Source: Hybos culiciformis (taxonomy: Eukaryota > Arthropoda > Insecta > Diptera > Hybotidae). From it: DNA of 64,000 bases. The notes under the pieces are model-generated. The model did no database searches and was not told the DNA's origin. It saw nothing but the letters and a program-made list of their open reading frames with translations. Below, piece after piece: positions 52,246 to 60,857 of the stretch. The stretch covers positions 105,584,485 through 105,648,484 of the forward strand of contig OZ023273.1 of assembly GCA_964007475.1 (NCBI GenBank). The letters are read 5' to 3'. Position 1 is the first letter of the stretch; every line of letters begins with the position of its first letter. A program made the position numbers and the translations under genes.

Positions 52246-53194
52246 GGGGAGAGGCTTGCAGGTTTCCACTGCTTGCAGGTTGCCACCACTGATGTATTTT
52301 GACATTCTAGCAGTCTCACAAACTAAACTCCAAGTGAAATCGATGTCAAAAGAACAGTTGTCACTTTTAATCCACTTTTCAAGCGGACAGACGCAATAAC
52401 ACAGTGTTTATTGAGCAAAGTGTGAATTATTATTTTCAAAAACATTAAAAATTAAAAATTGTGTTTTTGTCCTTTGCTCGTAAAGTGAACTTTTTTATTA
52501 GCAAATCAATATAAATAATTGGGTTGTGTTGCTTTTTCATTCAACTAACATATTCCAAAAAAGAATTAAAAATATATTATGAATTGGCAATTTTTTTAAA
52601 TGGATTATACAAAATTGCGTCAGAATGCAGGTTGCCACCTTTATTGGCTTGCAGGTTGCCACCTTGATGAAAGCACTGATGACTGTATGATTTGTTTGAA
52701 GAAAATGTCGGAAGTAGACACAACTCTATTATGTACCACAAATGCAGAAGAGCCGTTCACGCGAAATGTATTTCAGTGTTTCAGTGTTCTGATTCCGATG
52801 AAGATTTGGAATTATTCCATACCATATTGCAATTTTATTTTTTATGCCAATTTTCAGTCATTTCTTTATGTTTACAGCCACTGGGTGCAAGTGAAATTCA
52901 ATAAATTTGAATACATTTCTAAATGAGACATTTTTCAGTTTCAGTTTTTCAACATTTTCAGCAATTTTCCAAAGGGTGGCAACCTGCAAGCCTAAATTTG
53001 AAGAGTTCGATTTTAGATACTTTTGAAAATTTGCTATAGAATTTTTATTTTTTGAGATTTCAAATGATTTCTAGGCCAGGATTGTAGCTTTTTACTTCCT
53101 ATTTCCAACGCATATACTTTTTGTACAATACGTTCATTTTGTGACGAGTTATGACAAAAAAAGCTATGGGGTGGCAACCTGCAAGCCTCTCGCC
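52246..53194. mobile_element. TA-flanked inverted-repeat element (Tc1/mariner or pogo-like), 949 bp
   Basis: Left end GGGGAGAGGCTTGCAGGTT; right end the inverse of GGCGAGAGGCTTGCAGGTT. TA borders both ends (52244-52245, 53195-53196). The motif CTTGCAGGTTGCCACC recurs six times: at the ends, at 52270, twice near 52627-52665, and inverted near 52976. It carries a broken zinc-finger coding fragment (52672-52810). This looks like an internally deleted derivative of a larger element. Confidence 0.8.
52672..52810 (+). pseudogene. Broken zinc-finger coding fragment, perhaps transposase C-terminus
   Basis: One frame gives STDDCMICLKKMSEVDTTLL, then C. After a +/-1 shift the adjoining frame gives HKCRRAVHAKC followed by a Cys and an acidic SDSDEDLE. 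The Cys/His spacing (C-x2-C ... C-x4-H-x2-C) is that of a RING/PHD-type finger. Such a finger followed by an acidic tail is common at the C-terminus of pogo/Tigger-like transposases, which duplicate TA as here. The frame break means neither long frame (52600-52926 or 52692-52904) is an intact protein. Alternative: a captured host RING/PHD fragment. Confidence 0.5.
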
Positions 53195-53196
53195 TA

Positions 53197-54432
53197 CTAT
53201 TTATCTATGTAATATAAATTATTCGTAAATAAAAGAATAAAAAATTTTGATTTGAATACTGCGCTTACAACATTGTTGAATTAGAAAATTTATAGAAAAT
53301 TTGTTAGAAGAAAGAAAGGAATGTTAATATACTTTTAACTATTGAACAAAAGTTATGTTCGTATGATGGTAAAACAGTAAGCAAGCAAGTAGTCAAAATA
53401 AAAAAAATTAACTATTTTAGAAGAACTCTCTTGTCGTAATTTAAATTTAGTTTTAACTATATTACAAAAATTAAATAACCAACATTGATTACAATTTTGA
53501 ATTTCTCTTAATTATATTCATATTATGTTAATTAAGGAAGTTGATAACATTTTCTGATATGGACATCCAAAAAAAAATAAAAATATTCATACGAATAAAA
53601 ATTGAATATTTTAGAAATATTATAATTAATGTTGTTATTACTCAATTATAATAAAATGTAGAACATAATACATATTATTATTTAAGTTGTTGCGTAAATT
53701 TAAAGGAAATTTAGTCAACCAAAAATTTCACAATTTTTTATCCAATATAAAAATAGTTATTAATAATTTATTCTGCCAAATAAATGGAACATGAACTCTT
53801 ATAAAATATATTGTATAGATATTATGGAAAAAATTTTTTTATGAATTAATTAACTTTCTTTGAAAATATAATTATTATTGAAACTAAAATATAAACAAAA
53901 TTTTTTTTTTGGTTGTCTGAAAAATGGTTTTAGTTTCATTCTATTGAACTTTATTTAGGTTTATGGTGATATGGTTCTGTAACTGTTTTTAGTCCGTTTT
54001 CAATCAACATGAAAAAAGGGACTGCATATGTTTTCAATACACGTCCATGCGCCCGTCCGCTTATAAATAGTGAACTATTGAATGAATCGATCCTAATACT
54101 TTGAATGATATCTCGTTGACGTCGAATTCTAATTGCCCGCTTTCCGTATTTTCTTGTATACAATCGACATATGATGATGATTTTTATTGAAATACTTTTC
54201 AAATCGATGTTGTTGTAATAATTTAAAGACCCTTTTTTCTCAAAAACATTATTTTAATTAAATTGTTTTTAAATTATTGAAATACTGCTATGTATGTAAA
54301 AAAAAACATATAAAACAATAAATTTTATCCTTGGCCATTTCAAAATTTTTAATTCCGGAAACTGAAATCCTATTTTTAGTTTCAAATTAAAGTCTTATTG
54401 AATATTCCAAGCAGTCGAAATATACTTAGTAT
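53197..54432. other. Stretch without recognised gene
   Basis: Mostly AT-rich. The segment 53950-54190 is less AT-rich and has an 83-codon minus-strand frame (53951-54202, containing RIRRQRDIIQSIRIDSF and SGRAHGR). I do not recognise it. Its composition differs from chance AT frames, so a transposon-derived coding relic is possible. Confidence 0.45.
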
Positions 54433-54685
54433 CAGAGCTGACTAAATTTAAGAATTTAAAAAAAAAAAACACAAGAACTTAGTTCAAGTGAGACAAATTG
54501 AAAAATTGACACAAATTCCAGTCCGAGGTGGGAATCGAACCCACGACCGAACACGCCGTAAGATAAGGGAAATACCACTACACCATGACGGCCGACAATA
54601 TATATAAGTATCAGATGCAATATATATAAGCACCAGATGCAATATATATAAGTACCAGATACTGGTACTGCAAAAATACTGCGAA
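54433..54685. mobile_element. hAT-type MITE, CAGAGCTGAC family, copy C (split by a SINE)
   Basis: It starts CAGAGCTGACTAAATTTAAG at 54433, is interrupted by SINE copy 4, and resumes with interior family sequence ACCAGATACTGGTACTGCAA near 54650-54680. The right terminus is lost. Between SINE and remnant is a three-fold 22-bp tandem (54597-54662; unit AATATATATAAGTACCAGAT plus two bases). Confidence 0.7.
54455..54597 (-). repeat. tRNA-derived SINE, copy 4 (best preserved)
   Basis: Minus strand: head TGTCGGCCGTCATGGTGTAG, A box TGGTGTAGTGG, perfect B box GGTTCGATTCC, then CACCTCGGACTGGAATTTGT, tail with CAATTTGTCTCACTTGAACT, and a terminal T-rich stretch (the poly-A tract of the opposite sense is seen at 54458-54470). 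It is inserted in a hAT MITE, which dates the SINE as younger than that MITE. Confidence 0.85.
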
Positions 54686-54812
54686 ATTTAAAACTCCTAC
54701 TAATTTACACCAGCAAAAAAGTTTAACTTTAAACTGATTCACTTTAAAATTAGATGAACAGTTGAATTTGAAAAAAAAACTACTTAACTCCTACTAATTT
54801 ACGCAAAAAAAA

Positions 54813-54904
54813 CACGAAGCAGTCATAAAACTGCCGACAGAAGTTTATACTTAAAAGATTTAAAAAGTATAAACTTCTGTCGGCAGTTCTATGACTGCTT
54901 CGTG
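54813..54904. repeat. 92-bp terminal hairpin of the compound foldback element
   Basis: A 40-bp arm beginning CACGAAGCAGTCATAAAACT is inverted at 54865-54904 with one mismatch and a 12-bp AT loop. One arm recurs, with small changes, at 60079-60119 as the far end of the 5.3-kb structure. The inner half GAAGTTTATACTT also marks the inner ends (56547-56560 and 58258-58271). Confidence 0.9.
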
Positions 54905-54916
54905 TTTTTTTTTGTA

Positions 54917-56300
54917 TATTTTGCGCCGGCACGACCTAACCGTACCTCCCTGCCCAAAATTTTTCCGCTGGTAATCTTTATTTCACCGAAGCTACCTATT
55001 TCGGAAAGAAAAAGAATTTTGTATATTTTGCGCCGGCACGACCTAACCGTAGCTCCCTGGTCAAAAATTTTTCGGCAGATAATCTTAATATTACTGCAGC
55101 TACCTATTTTGAAAAAAAAATTTTTTGGACATTTTGCGCCGGCACGACCTAACCGTAGCTCCCTACCCAAAAATTTTTCGGCTGGTAATATTTATTTCAC
55201 CGGAGCTACCTATTTTGAAAAAAAAATGTTTTTGTACATTTTGCGTCGGAACGACCTAACCGTAGCTCCCTGCCCAAAAATTTTTCGGCTAGTAATATTA
55301 ATTTCACCGGAGCTACCTATTTAAAAAACAAAAAAATGTTCGTATATTTTGCTCCGGCACGACCTAACAGTAGCTCCCTGCCCAAAAATTTTTCGGCTGG
55401 TAATATTAATTTCACCGGAGCTACCTATTTAAAAAAAAAAAAAAAATGCTCGTATATTTTGCGCCGGCACGATCTAACCGTACCTCCCTGCCCAAAAATG
55501 TTTCAGCAGGTAATCTTTATTTCACCGAAGCTACCTATTTCGGAAAAAATTTTTGTTTGAAAATTTTGCGCCGGCACGACCTAACCGTAGCTCCCTACCC
55601 AAAAATTTTTCGGCTGGTAATCTTTATTTCACCGGAGCTACCTATTTTGTAAAAAACAATTTTTTGTACATTTTGCGTCGGCACGACCTAACCGTACCTC
55701 CCTGCCCAAAAATTTTTCGGCAGGTAATCTTTATTTCACCGAAGCTACCTATTTCGGAAATAAAATTTTTTGAGTATTTTGCTCCGGCACGACCTAACCG
55801 TAGCTCCTTACCCAAAAATTTTTCGGCTGGTAATATTAATTTCACCGGAGCTACCTATTTAAAAAAAAAAAAAATGTTCGTATATTTTGCTCCGGCACGA
55901 CCTAACCGTAGCTCCCCACCCAAAAATTTTTTTTCAGGTAATATTAATTCCACCGGAGCTACCTGTTTAAAAAAAAAAAATTTTCGTATATTTTGCTCCG
56001 GCTCGACCTAAACGTAGCTCCCCACCCAAAAAATTTTTTTCAGGTAATATTTATTTCACCGGAGCTACCTATTTAAAAAAAAAAAATGTTCGTATATTTT
56101 GCTCCGGCACGACCTAACCACGGCTCCCCACCCAACATTTTTTCAGTTAATATTAATTTCACCGGAGCTACCTATTTAAAAAAAAAAAATGTTTCGTATA
56201 TTTTGCGCCGGCACGACCTAACCGTAGCTCCCTGCCCAAAAATTTTTCGGCAGGTAATCTTTATTTTAATGGAGCCACCTATTTTGGAAAAAAAAATTTA
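54917..56300 (+). repeat. Tandem array of 13 monomers, about 107 bp each
   Basis: Monomer landmarks starting at GCCGGCACGACCTAACCGTA occur at 54925, 55032, 55138, 55245, 55353, 55463, 55570, 55677, 55783, 55891, 55997, 56103 and 56207 (spacing 104-110 bp). Length varies mainly in an A-tract. Each monomer can fold: GTAGCTCC pairs with GGAGCTAC, enclosing CTGCCCAAAAATTTTTCGGC-AG. Frames such as 54902-55324, 55553-56011 and several minus frames stay open only because the unit has few stops. Products such as FAPARPNRSSLPKNFSAG are reading artefacts. Confidence 0.95.
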
Positions 56301-56702
56301 GTTTTAAATACATAATTTGTAAACGAAAAATTTTTAAAAAATAATTTGAATTTAAATTTGTCGCGCCAAATTATTTTGTTTTTATAAATGACAAATGATT
56401 ATTGAGTGGACCACTAATTTTTTTGAGTATTGAAACGTCAAAAACCATGTCACTTCGAATTCGATTTCGAATGTCGAATGAGTAGAATGAAAATGAATTA
56501 TTACCCCCTACAGAATTACTCAATTATATCATACAACGCGCCTAAAGAAGTATAAACTTCAAAAAAAAATTTTCAGTTTAAATTAAAAATTTTAACTGAT
56601 TCACTTTAAAATAGATTAATCCTATATGTATAATACAAATTATAAATGGCTCTTTAAAATATTAATTCATAAATGTGGCTCCCAAAGTTAGTATAGCTGG
56701 CC

Positions 56703-56920
56703 ACCCCTGTATAGTATATTGGTACTAAATTTTTTTTTGCAGTACCAGGACATTGTAAAAAAATATTGCATTATTTTTTCACTACCAGTATAACGGTATA
56801 CTTCAATTTTCTGCAGTACCAGTATATTGTGAGAAAATACTGCAGTATTTTGCAGTTCCAGTATACTGGTACACTGCATAAAGTATTACGTACAAAAATA
56901 CTTTAATTTAGTCAGCTCTG
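56703..56920. mobile_element. hAT-type MITE, CAGAGCTGAC family, copy D (left end truncated)
   Basis: The intact right terminus TTTAATTTAGTCAGCTCTG ends at 56920. The interior has GCAGTACCAGTATATTGTGAG and CCAGTATACTGGTAC palindromes as in copy B. The left terminus is missing. It lies in the spacer of the compound foldback structure, near its left arm. The minus frame 56688-56879 is a by-product. Confidence 0.75.
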
Positions 56921-57690
56921 CTTTGTATATAGCAATATATAAGTATAAGCATTTTAGTGTGGAATGTGCGAATGAAAAGACAGATAGACTTTTATCTTTT
57001 TTGATGATTGATAAGTTACTTTTAACTTTTTTTGATCATTTTTATGCTCTTAAGTATATCAAAAAAGCTAAGCTGCATAATTAAGTTTTTTATTTTTAAG
57101 TCTACAGCTAAAAATCAAGCTTCCTTTATAATTTGCTATTTTGCAAAAGTTGACAATTTACAAAATGACCTCATTTAAAAATTGTTTTAAAAACTTGTTT
57201 ATTATAAAAAAAAAGTTCATAAAAGTTTTTGCCTATTCAACTTTTATTCACATGGGTAATCCATCAGAAATCAAATTTTTTTTTTTTTTTTGATTGAAAA
57301 GCATTAATCAGAAACATAGAATATATGTGTATGTATTTTTTTAATTGTGATAAAATTATAGAAGTTCAGCTTTTATAAATATACAAAACATTATTCCATG
57401 TAATGTTGAAAAAAAAAAAATAATCTAAAAATTATTTATTGAATTCTCGTTATAATGAAAAATATAAACAAATTGCATATCGACAGGATTTTTGTTAAAT
57501 AAAATATGCGGCAGTATACTTATGTAATATGTATATTTATAGAGGCATATAAGAATTATTATTTTATTATGAAAATTATTAATTAATTGTTGAATTAGAA
57601 AGTTTGCTATAAATTACGAGATGGTTTAAATAAAGCTCTGATTGTTCTGCAAAAGCGATTATATCTTTCATAATGTACAGAATTTACTAT

Positions 57691-57838
57691 GGGCTAATTC
57701 CATAACAGAAAACGAAAAAAGCTAAAAATTTTTAATCACTATTTTGATTCATTTAATAGTAATTGTTTCAACTTTTAATACCAGTTCAAAGCCGTGTATT
57801 ACCATGTAAATATGCTGTAATACACGATGGAATTAGCC
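57691..57838. mobile_element. 148-bp MITE with TAT flanks
   Basis: Left end GGGCTAATTCCATA, right end the inverse of GGCTAATTCCATC, both bordered by TAT (57688-57690, 57839-57841). The interior contains GTGTATTACCATG...GCTGTAATACAC, a small hairpin. No coding capacity. The 3-bp duplication suggests a PIF/Harbinger-like mechanism, but the TAT sequence is not the usual TWA. Confidence 0.6.
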
Positions 57839-58397
57839 TATGTTAATTGTTCCAAATTGAATAAAATTAAAAAATATTATGGTGAAAATAATTTAAAAAA
57901 AAATTTAATTTTGAAACAAAAATACGTAAACTTAGCTAGTTTCGATTATTTGGCTACACTTTAAAAGTTTTTAAACTTTATTTGAGTACTAAAAGAGAAA
58001 TAAATCTTTATTACTAAAATAACTAACACTTTTCATTTCCCCTCCTCGATTTTGTTCAACCGTTTCAACCGTATATTATCATTTATTTTGATTAAAATTA
58101 TATTTTCATGCCTTATATAAAACATTGAATTTCGGATTATAAACATTCTTTAATTTCACATAAAATAATGCATATAAATAAATTTTTATTTTTTAATTAT
58201 GTTGACCTCAAAAAACATAACTACCTACATAATGCAAAAAAAAATTTTTTTTTTTTTGAAGTTTATACTTCTTTAGGCGCGGTGTATGATATAAATGAGT
58301 AATTCTGTAGGCGGTAAAAATTTTTTTACTCATTCGAATTTGAGTTAAAAAAAAAAAACGACATGCTGTACCGTTTGAATACTCAAAAAAAATGAGT

Positions 58398-58628
58398 CAA
58401 CTCAATAATCATTTGTTATTTATAAAAACAAAATAATTTGGCGCGAAAAATTTAAATTCAAATTATTTTTAAAAATCTTTCGTTTACAAATTTTTTAAAA
58501 TTTAAATTTTTTTTTCAAATTAGGTAGTTCAATAATCATTTGTCATTTATAAAAACAAAATAATTTGGCGCGGAAAATTTAAATTCAAATTATTTTTTAA
58601 AAATCTTTCGTTTACAAATTATTTAACA
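58398..58628. repeat. Tandem duplication in the right foldback arm
   Basis: A block starting CAATAATCATTTGTTATTTA and ending TTTCGTTTACAAATT occurs twice, around 58402-58490 and 58529-58622. The single inverted counterpart is at 56315-56405 in the left arm. The duplication postdates the divergence of the arms. Confidence 0.8.
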
Positions 58629-58639
58629 ACTAAAATTTA

Positions 58640-58900
58640 TTTTTCAAAATAGGTAGGTCCGGTGAAATAAAGATTACCTGCCGAAAATTTTTTGGGCCGG
58701 GACCTACGGTTAGGTCGTGCCGGCTCAAAATATGTTAAAAAAAATTTTTTCCTTCGGTGAAATAATTAGATTACCTGACCAAAAATTTTGGATACGGAGC
58801 TACAGTTAGAGTCTTCCCGCCTCAAAATATACCAAAATAATTTTTTTTTTCAAAATAGGTAGCTCGGGTGAGAAATAAAGATTACCTGCCCAAAAAAAAG
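58640..58900 (-). repeat. Inverted monomers of the 107-bp repeat
   Basis: Three copies in reverse orientation to the 54917-56300 array: about 58640-58740 (GGTTAGGTCGTGCCGGCTCA), a diverged one at 58745-58835, and a truncated one at 58845-58897 cut off by the minisatellite after ATTACCTGCCCAAAA. Confidence 0.85.
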
Positions 58901-58904
58901 GAAG

Positions 58905-60027
58905 GAAGTGAGGGCGGCAGTAAGGGCTGAAGAGAGGTCGGAAGGGAGGGCGGAAGGGAGGGCGGAACGGAGTACAGAAGTTAGGGCGGAAGTTAGGGCG
59001 GAAGTTAGGGCGGAAGTGAGGGCGGAAGTTAGGGCGGAAGTGAGGAAGGAAATGTGGGTGGATGTGAGGGCGGAAGTGAGGGCGGAAGTGAGGGCGGAAG
59101 TGAGGGCGGAAGTGAGGGCGGAAGTGAGGGCGGAAGTGAGGGCGGAAGTGAGGGCGGAAGTGAGGGCAGAAGTGAGGGCAGAAGTGAGAGCGGAAGTGAG
59201 GGCGGAAGTGAGGGCGGAAGTGAGGGCGGAAGTGAGGACGGAAGTGAGGACGGAAGTGAGAATGGAAGTGAGGGCGGAAGTGAGGTTGGTAGTGAGGGCG
59301 GAAGTGAGGGCGGAAGTGAGGGCGGAAGTGCGGGCGAAAGTGAAGGAGGAAGTGAGGGTGGAAGTGAGGGCGGAAGTGAGGGCGGAAGTGAGGGCGGAAG
59401 TGAGGGCGGAAGTGAGGGCGGAAGTGCGGGCGGAAGTGAGGGCGGAAGTGAGGGCGGAAGTGAGGGCGGAAGTGAGGGCGGAAGTGAGGGCGGAAGTGAG
59501 GGCGGAAGTGAGGGCGGAAGTGAGGGCGGAAGTGAGGGCGGAAGTGAGGGCGGAAGTGAGGGCGGAAGTTAGGGCGGAAGTGAGGGCGGAAGTGAGGGCG
59601 GAAATGAGGGCGGAAGTGAGGGCGGAAGTGAGGGCGGAAGTGAGGGCGGAAGTGAGGGCGGAAGTGAGGGCGGAAGTGCGGGCGGAAGTGAGGGCGGAAG
59701 TGATGGCGGAAGTGAGGGCGGAAGTGAGGGCGGAAGTGAGGGCGGAAGTGAGGGCGGAAGTGAGGGCGGAAGTGAGGGCGGAAGTGAGGGCGGAAATGAG
59801 GGCGGAAGTGAGGGCGGAAGTGAGGGCGGAAGTGAGGGCGGAAGTGAGGGCGGAAGTGAGGGCGGAAGTGAGGGTGGAAGTGAGGGCGGAAGTGAAGGCG
59901 GAAGTGAGTGCGGAAGTGAGGGCGGAAGCGAGGGTGGTAGTGAGGGCGGAAATCAGGGTGGAAATCAGGACGGAAGTGAGGGCGGAAGAGAGGTTGGTAG
60001 TTAGGGCAGAAGTGAGGGCGGAAGTGG
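58905..60027. repeat. GC-rich 12-bp minisatellite, about 94 units
   Basis: The unit GTGAGGGCGGAA is repeated for 1.12 kb. From about 59041 to 60000 the 12-bp register never slips; units differ only by substitutions (GTGCGGGCGGAA, GTTAGGGCGGAA, AATGAGGGCGGA). Because 12 is a multiple of three and the unit has no stop, long frames exist on both strands (minus 58806-60041, with an HFRP repeat; plus 58908-60050, with an EVRA repeat; plus 59054-59572, with a GGSE repeat). None has flanking coding sequence or splice signals and I reject them as genes. The G-rich strand with GGG and GG runs has quadruplex potential. Confidence 0.95.
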
Positions 60028-60304
60028 CCCTCACTCACCATTATTTGTAGTCATTGTTATTTCATAGTTTAAAGCTTTAAGTATAAACTTCTTTCGGCAG
60101 TTCCTATGACTGCTTCGTGTGTTTTTTTAAATATTTTTGTACTCATTAGAAATTTTTAATCAGATTTATTTGAAAATTTTCCAAGATATGATTATATTGT
60201 ATGGTAACAATCGACACTATTATTTCTGAAGTAATAAACAATTTTTCACATTTAAAAGTAAGGATGAATAAATTGCTAAAGGGTTAAGTTTCGATTTCAA
60301 AATA

Positions 60305-60855
60305 CAGGCATACCTCGTTTAGCGCTCATGATGCGTTCCTGAAAATTGCTGAAAATTGAGCGTTAACAGAAACAGCGTTAAAAGAGGTGCTATTTACAGG
60401 AAAATATATGGTTACGTTCCTGACCAATTTTTTTTTTGGTACTTTATGAAGTCAAAAATAAAAAAAATTGTATTTGTTTTTGAAATTTTTTTTTAATTCA
60501 TTTATACTTTTCTTAAAAATTAGAAACTAAATTAGAATTCAATACATAGTTATAACAAAACAATAAAACTATTTGTATCACTATTTCGAATGAACAATTA
60601 ATACATAATTTCACATTAGGATTCCCCAAATTATAATTATTATTTGATGATTTTTGATATTTAGGATTTCCCGAATCATAATTATTTTTGAAATTTTGAA
60701 AAAGAGGGATTTCAAGAATTATAAATATCAAATTTGAAAAATAAAACGTTTTAAAAAATATTTTAAAGTTGAAAAAAACAAATTTTTTCACAAAATCAAA
60801 AGAGCGCTATAGCGAAACAGCGCTAAAAGAGGTAGCGTTAATCGAGGTATGCCTG
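60305..60855. mobile_element. Tc1/mariner-type MITE, 551 bp, TA flanks
   Basis: Left end CAGGCATACCTCGTTTAGCGCT, right end inverse of CAGGCATACCTCGATTAACGCT, 20 of 22 matching. Both are bordered by TA (60303-60304, 60856-60857). CAGGCATACCTCG-type ends are known from Tc2/pogo-group elements (recalled, not searched). Subterminal AAACAGCG(C/T)TAAAAGAGGT is repeated at both ends. The minus frame 60513-60791 is AT-driven and unrecognised. Confidence 0.85.
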
Positions 60856-60857
60856 TA

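Larger units (their letters stand above)
54813..60119. mobile_element. 5.3-kb compound foldback structure with asymmetric arms
   Basis: Left arm 54813-56560 and right arm 58258-60119 are related in inverted orientation. From outside in, each has the CACGAAGCAG terminal repeat and monomers of the roughly 107-bp repeat (13 on the left, 2 complete and 1 truncated on the right). Next comes a block with AAATTATTTTGTTTTTATAA near a GCGCC motif, and finally GAAGTATAAACTTC at the inner end. The 12-bp minisatellite occurs only on the right. The 1.7-kb spacer holds unrelated DNA including two MITEs. ACTGATTCACTTTAAAAT lies just outside the left arm (about 54734) and again just inside it (about 56591). 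No transposase is present. Either one giant foldback element or two head-to-head elements explains it. Confidence 0.75.

Noticed and set aside
54902..56011. Repeated peptide frames (FAPARPNRSSLPKNFSAG type) on both strands
   Set aside because: They follow the 107-bp monomer and break at every A-tract length change; no conserved single frame.
58806..60041. Frame of 411 codons with HFRP repeats, and the long overlapping frames in other registers
   Set aside because: Direct translation of the 12-bp minisatellite; frames on both strands are equally open and there is no non-repeat coding sequence.
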